NCBI GenBank assembly: GCA_033032865.1 | Contig: JAWHQI010000329.1 | Span: 620,001 to 684,000, forward strand | Length of the DNA stretch: 64,000 bases | Direction: 5' to 3' | DNA from: Dactylorhiza incarnata | Taxonomy: Eukaryota; Streptophyta; Magnoliopsida; Asparagales; Orchidaceae | In this document: positions 24,701 to 36,700 of the stretch, piece after piece | Layout of the letters: every line of letters begins with the position of its first letter | How positions within the stretch are numbered: the first letter of the stretch is position 1 | Position numbers and translations under genes: made by a program | Notes under the pieces: model-generated | The model's input: only the letters and a program-made list of their open reading frames with translations | Databases searched by the model: none | What the model was told of the DNA's origin: nothing

Positions 24701-27700
24701 CTAATTTAAGCTATATCAAAACTCTAACCCGTGCTCATATCACATCCTCCCTTTGCTTCCTTTATGCCTCCGCAGGTAACCTCCTAGCGAGCCCTGGTAC
24801 GCTGGCGGTCTGATCCTAAAAAGAGAAATCGGCAACCAGTTATTTAGAAAACTAAGCGAGTCATTTACCTCTTTAACCACACTATATACAAACACGAAGA
24901 GTTAACACCAATATGCAGTTATATATATGAACATGTGTAATAGGAAAAGTGAAACAACAAAGTAAAGAGTACAAGTATGGTAGAAGTAGCAGTGAATTGG
25001 TACAAAAGAAGTAAATTATTTCACGTATCAAATTTATTATATCTTTTATTCTTTTTTATTTCTGTAATCAATTTTCTTCTTCATTTTTGTATTCAATTCA
25101 GGGTTTTCTTATCATATCTCGTTCTTTCGAAATGTTGAGGGTCATTCTCAATTCTATCAGTCATCTGTGCCCATCAAATCAATGTCAAATCTAGGGCGAT
25201 CGAACACGCTCCAGGCTTCCATGCCTCCTAGATTAGACAATTCTATTCCAATTCAGAGTGATCGAACACACGACCTTCCTTGGAATTATCAAAATTCTGT
25301 AGGAGTTCTACCCCTCCTACGTGGCTGACCCTTGGCATTTCTATGCGTCGACGCACACTCGGTTTCTTATTTTTTTCATATTCAATTCATATTTATTTTC
25401 AAAATATAGGAAATATTTATATAAATTTCCCCTCAAAGTTTCTATCGCTTGCTAATCTATGTTTAACCTTTTAGCGATTTCATATTTTCAGTGATTTCAT
25501 ATCTTCAAATTTCTTCAATTCAATTCATATTCAGTGTGCATGCAAGAAAGTAACTCAGATTAAAGTAATTCTATATGTTCATATTTCAAAAAAATTCAAA
25601 TATACGTAATCAAAGCGGTAATGAGTCTAATGACTCACCACAACTTTTCCTTTACCCTTATCCTTCATAGGGTTCTCGTCGCGTCTATCGCCGGACGCTA
25701 TCCTCTGTAGTATCAAAGAAATCATTTACTTTAGGGTTGCGCCGTTAAATAGTTACGAGTAGACTCCTAAGACGGCCACAACTACGGCCTATTAGGAGCT
25801 GCTTAAGGGAGGAATAACTTAGGTGACTCGAAGAAAACGTATCAAATTTCAGTCACTACGGGACTCAAAATTCAGCCACTATTGCAGAAGGTTTCAGCCA
25901 CTAAATGTAACCAACAAAATCCAATAAGGGTAGCCAATAAGAGCCACTAAGAGCCAACAAAAGGCAGCCCACAAGAGTCACCAAAAGCAACAAATGGGCA
26001 GCCGACAATAGCATATAAATCAGCCCACATAACAACCCCAAATCCTCTTTCAGTCACTACCAACAACAGCTACATAGACCTCAAAGTTCAGCAATGAAGA
26101 ATAACAACTAAGAAGGGCCAACAAAAAGGGCAGCCAATCAATTGTATCTAGCCGGTCCCTCAATCAGAAATCAAGGCAACATCAGCCACTAGCCAAGAGA
26201 AACAGCCAGCCATCATAAGTAACAACATCCATCAGTTTTCCCCCATTAGGAATCAAGGCAACAAAATCAACTCACACACATATGAGCAAAACCAGCCCAC
26301 ATATAGGATTAGAGTTTATAAGAAAAGGTGGGGGAAGAAGAAGAGGAGGGAGGGAGGATAAAAGCCACAGCCAGCCCTTCTACAACACAAGAACATCCAT
26401 AGCCGGCCCCATCAGAAATCAAAACAAAACCAACAGCTAGCCAATAGAAACAGCACACTGCAACACCCAAATATTTTCCAATATGGCACATCCAAATCCC
26501 CTCCAACAGGAATTAAAACAGCCACTAGGAAATCAAACCCAACAGCTAACTAATACTATAAGTCAACAAGCAGCCGGCCCCCCCTTTAAAAATTCCATTT
26601 CATAAATTGTGAATGGGGGTGAGAGAAGAGAAGAGGAGGGAGAGTAGCCATCAAATCATCATCCAAAATAAAATAAAAACCAGCAGGAATCCAATATCAA
26701 ATTCCACAAAACCCCCAAATAACTAAAACAAAAATTAAGAAAGCTAGGAATCACTCAAGCCTTTACAAAACCCCCTTAAATCAGAAACCCTAGCTGCATT
26801 ATGTACGCAAAGATTTGGTTTATATGAAGACGGAAGAAGAGGGGGAGAGGAAGAAGTCTCACAGCGGGGAAATTGCAGCCCAAAGCTGACGGCCAAAGTC
26901 CAAATCCGCCTGCCAAACACAGCAAAATTGCAGGAAAAAGGCAACAGAGGCATAAGAGACGCAAGAAGAAGGCAGTAACAGGTCTTCCCGCACCGACGAC
27001 AAGAGGAGGGTAAGGAATCGTTGATCAGGAAGAACAGTCGCAGCCAAGACCTAGCTCGTCGAGCTCTCCAGGAGACGGGATAATATGATAAGGCTCGATA
27101 TAAGTTAATTTATCCACCGCATATCTATTCCACCGCCTATTGTGCAAGGTCAATGCTCTGGATGCTGAATGAAGGAAGCATGGTTATGTGCACATAAATC
27201 AAAATGGATTCTTTGGTCTGCCCTCTCTGATGTCTTTGGCTTTGATTTGAGGGCATGATTCCGCAGCAAACGTGACAGTATAGGGGGCCACTATTTCAGT
27301 GGTAATTTGTGAGCAGCCACTTTGTGCATTTATTGTCAAAGGTTCGGTCTTTCTCCTTTGAGAGAAGCCACTTTGTGCATAGGGCCAAAGGTTAGGTCTG
27401 TTTCCAATCTTTCCCCGCCCATACCCCCAATGATTGGGGACTATATGGGTTCTGTTGTTGTTGTTGTTGTATCTCTATTCCACCGCCTCCCTTAATCTCT
27501 CCAATTATATCAGTTATTAGATTAGGGACCATCAACTCAACTTCATGATAAGAATCTTCAAAAAGGCATTCATCAGTTTTTCAAAAAGACATTCTCGATG
27601 AAGTGACCTCTCTAGGCTGGTCCAAAAAATATTGGCTGGACCAACTAGCTTCATCCTCGCAAATCTAATGCGACGTTCGTCGGTCATATCATACCACTCA

Positions 27701-30700
27701 AAATAATGGTCCGTCTTCTGAAGCCAATCAATAAAGGCCTTTGGCTCAAGATGGCCGTCAAAGGTGAGAGCGTCAATGCGTATACGATGAGTGATGTTAT
27801 CCTCCGCGTGTGGTCTTCTACGTGGCTCATGATACTCGTCAAAGTAATCATCCCGTTCGTAGTCAAAATGACCCTGGACTCGATCATGATGGGCTGGATG
27901 TCGAGGTGGATAGTCCTCCTGCGGGCGGAGATGTTTATCCAGTGTAGGTCCAAGTCGACGTTCGTGAATGTGATCAAGGTGTCGTCTCCTAGGTGGAGCA
28001 GGCTCTCGCGGGGTTGATCCCTAACACACCAATCTTGAGGTGGGAGAGGGTCTCGCGCATCCTCAAAGTGATCAACCAATGGACCGACTGCATCCCCTCT
28101 CCTTTGAGGAGTGTGATCCCCCTGATCCCTGAGGGTATCCATACGAGCGCGTAGACCTTCAATTTGAACACTCACTTGATCGAATCGGTCTATCATCAAT
28201 CGTTGGAAATTTGCAAGTTTTATTTAAGAGTTGGAATTGGCGGTCCTCTCGTCGGTTAGGTTTGGGTCGGACATAGATGGGCGATAAGTCCTACCACTAC
28301 GTAACATCCAAGTGGCCTAACCTACCTCTGATATCAATTTGATGCAGAGTAGGTTGTGTGAGGTGGTTGTGCTGACGCTAATGCAAGCCTATGTGCGTGA
28401 TGCAAAATGGACTAAACGACATCAATCTAAATGATGCGCGAGCAATTTTAATTTAATCCGAAAATAATACTCTAGCAATTATATTTATATAAAGTTTGGC
28501 AAATCATTCACTACGTGAATCTTTGATTTCAAGTGTGCAAGCAATGCCACGCTCGCCTTCGCACGAAGTGCTTTCGACTGCGAACTTTCACAAATGAATT
28601 TAATAGGATAATATGAAAATAAAAGCAACTACACAAACGAGTCAATTACCCAAGCAAATATGTGATGTTTTCCAATATTCAATAAGGAAAAAAACACACA
28701 ATACAATAGTACTCAGAATCACGGAGATCCGACGACAACTGTGGTAGGAGATTCACGAACTGTGGTTGCGAGTCGGAAGCCGCCCAGGGATGTAGGAAAC
28801 ATGGGTGGAGATAGGTTGTTGGTTTTGAGTTTTGACTGCAGGAATTGGGGCTTGCTGTGGTGAAAGGAGGCTGGGAGATTTAGAGCAGGGGGAGGTGATG
28901 CGCATGCAAATAAAATGACAGACGGTTGACATGAGAGGGAGGGGAAGTGCCAGAGTGAGTAGGGAGGGTGAATGGAATGGAGGAGGTGTTCCCTGACTGG
29001 GACGAGATTGGACAAGGCTTCTTCTGTCTGGGACGGGATCATAAATGGGCTTCTCTGACTGGGACTGGACTGGACGGGGCTTTCCCTGACTAAGACGGGA
29101 TCGGGAAAGGGTTTCCCTGACGGGAACGAGACTGGACGAGGCTTCCCTGGTTGGGACGGTACCAGAAGAGGGCGTGCGGCTGAAGGGGGTGATCAACAAG
29201 GTCGGTAACAGGCTGAGGGGTGGGGTGACACATGACGAATCTATAGGCGGCGGAAAATCCGTGACCTAACCCTACATGCTATGCAAAGCCCGACGGGTTA
29301 AATCACAATTGAATAATAAATAATGATATCACACGCAGTTAATTCACAGCAAGACACAATAATTAATTATGGCGAAACAAGTTTAGGCTTTCCTCCGCGT
29401 GGAGGGCCAAAGCAAGAGCGCGCGGCGAATAAACCCTGTAAATCACAATAATAATCTAACAAACAACTACCATGCAAGATATTCAAACAAGTACAAAAGT
29501 CTAATCCAATATAAAATGCTAAATAAAATATCCCAATACAAATAAGACTCACAAAGTAGTGGGCTGACCGAGGCACTGGTGATTCCGGAGCCGGGTGTGT
29601 AGATCGGCGATCGAAAGTGGATCCGACGGCGTGAAAATGGTGGTGTGGCTGTCCTCGGCGGAAAGTGGGGAGATCGGGCCGGAAATGGATAGATTCGACC
29701 ACTAGGAAATAGATCCGGGTAAGGGGTGGGCAGATCCGATATTTGAAAGCGGATCTGGGCTACAGAAGGATGTATGACGGTGGAAATAACGGATCGGGGG
29801 TTGGAAACTCTAGATCGGGATTGATCTAGGGTTTGTAGGCTATTTGGAAGTGGATCCACGGTTGGGAGAGAAGCGACGGCTTGGGGTGGCGGATCTGGAG
29901 GAGGAGGTGGCTATGGGATTGGTAGAGGGCCAGCGGATGAACAGTGTTTCACGGGTGAACAGTATTTGCGGATGAACAGTACTCGTGGGTGAACAGTGCA
30001 GTCACTTGAACAGTGTTCATGGCTGAAAGTGTTTTTGTGGATGAACAGTGTTTTGCGGATTGTGGGGCTGCAGATGAGGGTTTCGGAGGGGGAAGGAGGC
30101 AATGGATGGGTAGTACCTTGGGGAGGAGTTTGGGTGCCTAGGAGTCGTCACCTAGGGTTCCACGACGTCGGCACCGTGGGGTGATCGCGGAGTTCTGGGA
30201 TTTTCTTTCTCCAAAACCTGCAATGCCTCAAAACCAGCCACTACATGTCTATTTATAATAAAACAAAAGCTAGGGCATCCCACCTTCGACTGCTATGATT
30301 GACCGGAGACGTGGACACTCAAATGCAATGATAATAAACCAAAAATACTAAAGTAATATATCAAGTCGATTCACAACGCGAATCCGGACACATCTGCGGA
30401 GTCCGATCATTGATCCGGGCACGCCACATATAAAAAGTTGCCAAATCAGCCCCGACTGGGCCCAAAGCTCGTCCCCGCCTCTGCTCCACATCATGGGGTT
30501 TGCTGGAGGAGGATTCAATCGACTAGAGAAGGAAGATGAACAGTGGAAATCTCGAGCGGTTTAGTGGTAGTTTCGAAAAATTGCGGTGGTTGCGGTGGTT
30601 CCATGACAATGACCAGCCAAGGAGTTGTAATGAAGGAATAACCGTGTGGGAGAGGATAATGGGAGGCTGGAAACGGGAAAATATGGGGAAATAATTGAAA

Positions 30701-33700
30701 TTAACCGTGACGCCGCACCCCAGAGTCTCGCAGTGTCACACCATGAATGATTGCTGATTCTGGATTCGCTCACAAAATAAACTATGCCCGAAATTGAAAG
30801 CCTCCACCCCTATTTATAACGAGAGGGGCGGTTGGGCACCCAGCGTGAACGACTATGATTAGCTGTTATGTCCTGTGTTCTAAAACACTAAATACAAGTC
30901 CTAAATAAAAACAAGATACATTAAAATAGTAAACGACGTTCTGGACGCGCTCGTGGTCTCGGATCGTCGATCCGATCAATGCCTCCTGCGCAAGTACATA
31001 AATTCGGGCCCCGTCGAATAGTGGCCCGTAGTCCAACGTCGATCCCTGTCACAATGAGTTTCCAAATAGTTGTGATTTACATGTACCATATTGTTATAAT
31101 TGATTGAGTAGTTTTACTTTCTTCATACTTTTTTTACCTTTTTAGACTTGTTCCTCAAGCTGATATTTTTCTATAAATTGGGCCTCTTTTAACAATACTT
31201 TGTATATTGAATGAAATTTGTGCTTTGAGCATTGCTCCTACTTCTGTGGATTAAGAGGTGTGGATTCAGCAACCCTTTGGCTACTCTCGTTGCCTTAAAA
31301 TGATATGGAGCGTATCACTTTTGTTTCCATAGTCATGTCTCAAATAAGCATGCTATGGATTTTGCTCAAAATTTTCCTTGGAAACACATTCTATAAGAAC
31401 AAAAAGTTTGATTTATTTAATTTCATCAAACACCATCTATTTAGAAAACCATAGTATACCTACGATGTAATATGGCGATAAAAGAGTCATTAATAACGAA
31501 ATTGAATTTAAGAGAAATGTGTATGCTAAGATTGATGTTGGAAAGACTAGGAAAGAAAAATTAATAAATAATTTTGTTAAAGGAATGATAGAAGTGGCAT
31601 CTATTGGCTGTACGCTAATTGAAAATAGAATTTTGTGAATTTTACATGTAGTACAATGGGTAAAAATGTTAACAATAGAAGTGTAGATATAATTAGGGTC
31701 CAAAGATTAGGAGGATGAATGTTTCTATAATAGCATGGTCAAAAGTTCATATGATTTGTAGAAATAAGTTTGACAGCTCAGGTAATACCTGGCATGAATG
31801 AAAATTAAATATTTAATAAAACCGACCTAAAGTATATGGTATTAGGCTAATGATGATAATGCGGATGAAACTTCTATTATTCTGGAAGAATTTTTATTTA
31901 TTGATGTTATGTAGCTCTAATAGGTTTAGTTATGCCAACTTGCAGGATGATCCGGCACTTGGACAAGCTCTACTTGGAGGTGACCTTGATAAAATGCAGA
32001 ACATCTTGCGAGAGCGGCATCAACAAAAGTTGCAACTGAGGAATAAACAAGCCGAAGAGCTTGTAAGTAGATTTACTTGTCAGTTTTAAAAGAAAATACA
32101 ACAACAACAACAACAACAACAGAACCCATATAGTCCCCAATCATTGGGGGTATGGGCGGGGGAAGATTGGAAACAGACCTAACCTTTGGCACTATGCACA
32201 AAGTGGCTTCTCTCAGAGGAGAAAGACCTAACCTTTGACAATAAATGCACAAAGTGGCTGCTCACAGAGTACCACTGAAATAGTGGCCCCCTATACAGTT
32301 GCGTTTGCTGCGGAATCATGCCCTCAAATCAAAGCCAAAGACATCAGAGAGGGCAGACCCAAGAATCCATTTTGATTTATGTGCACATACCCATGCTTCC
32401 TTCATTCAGCCAGTTTTAAAAGAAAATAAAGGGGAAAATAAAAAAAATGTGATTAATGGATCCTCTATTAATTAACTAGTCAATTCTACTTTTGGTTGTC
32501 ACATTCATAACTTTCTTAGTTTAGAGATTCAATTTATGTGCATCTATTTGTATAATGGAGATTTGTATCATTCTGTAACTTCTGGAGTTGAATGTTGTGC
32601 TTGTTTTAGGGCTCCTTAACTTCTCATATTTCAATTTTTTAACTAGTGCGAGTTTTGCAGGCGACTGTTACCTCTTGGTGTTACCTAATTATGTTTTTTT
32701 AATATTGCAAGTATAAAAATAGGTTTGAAGTCTGCTAATATAAATGTTTTTTTACCTTCATTACTAGAGTCTAATGCATGCTGATCCTTTTGATGTTGAA
32801 TCACAAAGAAAAATTGAAGCAGCTATACGACAGGTTTGTTTTCCTACATTAAATTTTCTTTTTTGTTGTAATCATCAACTTCATCCATTGATGTCAGAGC
32901 AAGTATTTAATCAGGAATTAGGTCATTTTCAAAACCTTCAATTGAAACCTAATTGGATTTTATTTTCATTTTGATTTTTCTCAAAATACATGAAATAAAT
33001 AAAAAAAATATCTAAAAATATAGGATCGTTGATCTGCCTAAAATGGATGGCTCCGATCGTTGTGTCGGTCAATGTGTGTTGCAATCCCCATCAGCTGGTC
33101 AACTAGATCCAAAAGTTTTTAGTGATTGGCTTTTAGACATGGACAACTATTTTGATTGATACGAGATGACTGATGAGAGACGAGTGAGATTTTCCAAGAT
33201 GAATTGCATGGGCAAGCTAAAATTTACTAGACGAGTCTTGAGCTTTTCTTAGATAGAGAGGGTTATTATTCCATCACCCAATTAGATGACATGAAGCTTC
33301 AACTCAAAGAAAAATACTTCCCCGCTTCATATCGGAGTTAGCTTCTAGATCAACTTCAAGCCTTACGACAGAGGATCATTTCTATAGTAGAGTATATGAC
33401 TCACTTTGATGAGCTTGTAGTTAGGAGCGATATCACTTAGGAACATATCTGACAGCCTCCCTGTTTCGGGCTGGATAGGTCGGACATTCGTAGGGAGCTC
33501 ATTCCTCACCACCTGGAGTCGATCGAGCAGATTTTCTAGCTCACATTAGAATACGACAATACTTATATACTTCTGGTCCAACACAACCTAACCCACAGTC
33601 TGATAGTTTCGTACCTAGGAGTCTGCCTCAGCAGGGACCCAGTCCATCCATGCCTACTTGTACTCCCATTGACACGAAGGGAAAATCCATTGCCACTGGG

Positions 33701-36700
33701 CCCCCAAAGCCCGAAGAATCCAGTGTTATCGATGTTAGGGTAGAGGCCATGTGGAGGCACAATGTCCCACACATAATCTACTTATTGAGGAAGACCCCAC
33801 CATAGTACCGAGTTAGTGGAGCCACCTGAAGTAGATATTGTCGTGGCTATAGAAGAGGGTTGGGAGGATGAGGCAGATCGTGCACTTATGATGAGTGTTA
33901 TCCGCCGTTTGCTACATACTCCATGCACTGATGAGGATTAAAGATACACCACCATTTTCTATACTTATTTCCCTAGTGCGAGTGGTGTCTGCAAGCTTGC
34001 CATAGATAGCGGGAGTTGTGTAACATAGTTGCCCAGAAGAGGCTAGAGTGCATGAGAGTGAAACTTGAACACCACCCACACCCTTACCGAGTTATTTGGG
34101 TGGATAAGACTGCTATTTAGGTCACTCAACGATGCCTTGTGCCTATCATCTTAATCTCGTTTAAAAATCGAGTTTGGTGTGATGTCATTCCCATGAACGT
34201 CGCACATGTACTTTTGGGTAGTCCTTGACTTTATGATTGAGATGCCACATGTTATGGTAGGACGAACACATGTGTATTTTATGATAAGGGACGCAAGATC
34301 AACCTATCTACTTTTCAATCCAAATTCCAAGGAGTCTTCCACAGGTAGAGTCGACTCTTTAGTCGACACAGGCTCCACGAGGCCTTTACATATAACGAGG
34401 AAGGGTGATTTTCTACTAGAGAGTCGCGAGTCTGGCATCATATTAGTAATGACCGCCATACAAGCATCTGAGATCCCTACGGAAACTTTAGAGGTTCACC
34501 CGGATGTTCGATGCATTCTAAATGAGTTCTCTGATATTACACCTGAAGAGCTTTCGTATGAGTTACCTCCCCTGAGAGATATTCAACATGCCATTGTCTT
34601 AGGGTCCGTTTGGTTGGGCTGTTGCTGATGAAAAACTGCTGATCAGAAATGGAGTTTTGAGAAAGAGCTGTTTCTGAGAAATGGAGTTTTGTTAGAAAAC
34701 TGTTTGGGTGAAATGGAGTTTTATAAATTTTGTTTGGGTTAAATGGAGTTTTTGAAAAAAAAAATTTTGTGTTCCATCAAATACACAATCTTGATAATAC
34801 TTACTATAATAGATAAAATACCAACAATTCATCTCACCATCTAAGATCTAGAAGTGTACAACTGTTGCGCTATATTTTCACGCAACGTGATCATCTCATC
34901 TACCCCGTCTGCTGTATCAGGACAAACTACTTGATGCCCTTGTGTGCTCACCCCCTCATCACCACCTCCCTGCTCGAAGTCATTGAAATCAATATCCCTC
35001 CGCGCCGGGTGCCTCCGAATAAAATTATGCAGTGCCATAGTCGCCATCACAATATCGGTTTTTTTGGCGAAGCTGTAGCTCGGCATATCACGCAATATGA
35101 CCCAATTTTTCTTCCAAATCCCGAACGATCTTTCAATGACACTTCTAAGGGATGAGTGCGCGTGATTGAATATCTCTCGGCGTCCTTCCGGTGCACGACC
35201 GCCACGAGCAAAGTCCGGGAGATGATAACGTGTCTCTGGATATGGTTTCAAGTATCCCCTTTGTAGCGGATACCCAGAGTCCACCAAGTAATATTTTCCT
35301 GAAAACCAGGATCAAAATTGTTATGCTTCACAGGTGAGAAGTATAAAAAATGGAATAGAAATCTTATTACCTGGTGGTGGATGCGGAAATTTGTAACGGG
35401 GATCCCGAAGCGCATAATTGAAAATGCGGCTATCATGCGCAGAGCCTTCCCAACCTGGCATAACGAACGTGAAACACATGTTGAAATCACAAGCAGCCAT
35501 CACATTTTGTGTCGGCATGCCATGTCTCCCAATGTACGGTATTCGATCACGAACAGGTACGCATGCATGAACATGTGTTCCATCAATTGCACCGACACAA
35601 TCTTTAAAGAATGGCACCAGCGGCGACGACGATAGGCACCAACGGCGAGGAGGGAGAGGAGGCACGCGAGAAGGCGAGAGGAGGCACCGACGGCGAGGAG
35701 GGACGGCGAAAGAGGCACCAACGGCTAAAAGGATGAAGCACCTGCGGCTAAAGAGGCACCAGCGGCGACGACGATAGGCACCAGCGGCGAGGAGGGAGAG
35801 GAGGCACGCGAGAAGGCGAGAGGAGGCACCGACGGCGAGGAGGGACGGCGAAATCGGCGTCGAATCCACGCGAGAAGGCGCGATGCAGGGGAGAGGAAAA
35901 CCTAAGCGGGTTTTGCGGCGCGGTTGGACTGGGGAGAGATCTGCCGGTGCAGCTATACAAAGAAACAGAGGTTTATAATAAACTCCGTTTCAGTCCATCA
36001 GCAGCGCCAAACGGTGCTTTTGGACAGAGCTCCGCTGCGTTTCTGCTGCACCGGAGGGGAAAAGCCGAACCAAACGGTACTTTAGTACCCCGGGCATCCT
36101 TGCCCAATTTACCTCATTACTATATGAACCCTATTGAACATGCCAAACTGAAATGGCAAGTCGATGAGCTTCTCCAAAAAAATTTCATACGAGAAAGCTT
36201 GAGCCCATGTGCCGTCTCAAGCCCTTCTTACTGTTAAAAAGGACAAGAGTTTGGTATATGCATTGACAATTGTGCCATTAATAAAATTACCGTGAAGTAC
36301 TATTTTCCCATTCCTAAACTAGATGATCTATGTTACGGACGTGCACGTCGACGAGACGCCATGGCGTTTACACGAGGAGGAAGACGATGACGGGTCCGTC
36401 TGGAGGAGGAGAGACCGAAGACGCGCCTACGTCATGGTTATCTTATTTGTATTCTATTATGTTGTTATGTTGTTATGTTCTTTCGTTATCCGCACCCCGC
36501 ACCTATAAGGGATTGTGCTGTACTCTTTTTGATTATCTTTGGATGAATGTGTTTTAGGGTTGCTCCTTAGAGTCCTCCTCTCAATCTCTTCCCCTTTCTT
36601 TCTCTCCTTGCCTCCACCGACCCTTCTCCTCGCAGGCTTCCTCTCCGAGAACGTATCATTTGTTCCGACCTGCCTCATCGCCCGCTGCCCTAGCCGCCGG

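Larger units (their letters stand above)
34602..36081 (-). mobile_element. PIF/Harbinger transposon, internally deleted
   Basis: Inverted ends GGGTCCGTTTGGTTGGGCT and (other strand) AGTACCGTTTGGTTCGGCT, flanked by TTA at 34599-34601 and 36082-36084. It carries the catalytic part of a DDE_Tnp_4 transposase on the minus strand. No Myb-like second gene is present and the transposase N-terminus is missing, so it cannot be autonomous. It is inserted in gypsy element A. Confidence 0.85.

Noticed and set aside
28983..30060. Regularly repeated units resembling a CRISPR array
   Set aside because: Units are directly tandem without unique spacers, and the sequence is plant nuclear DNA with gypsy LTRs.
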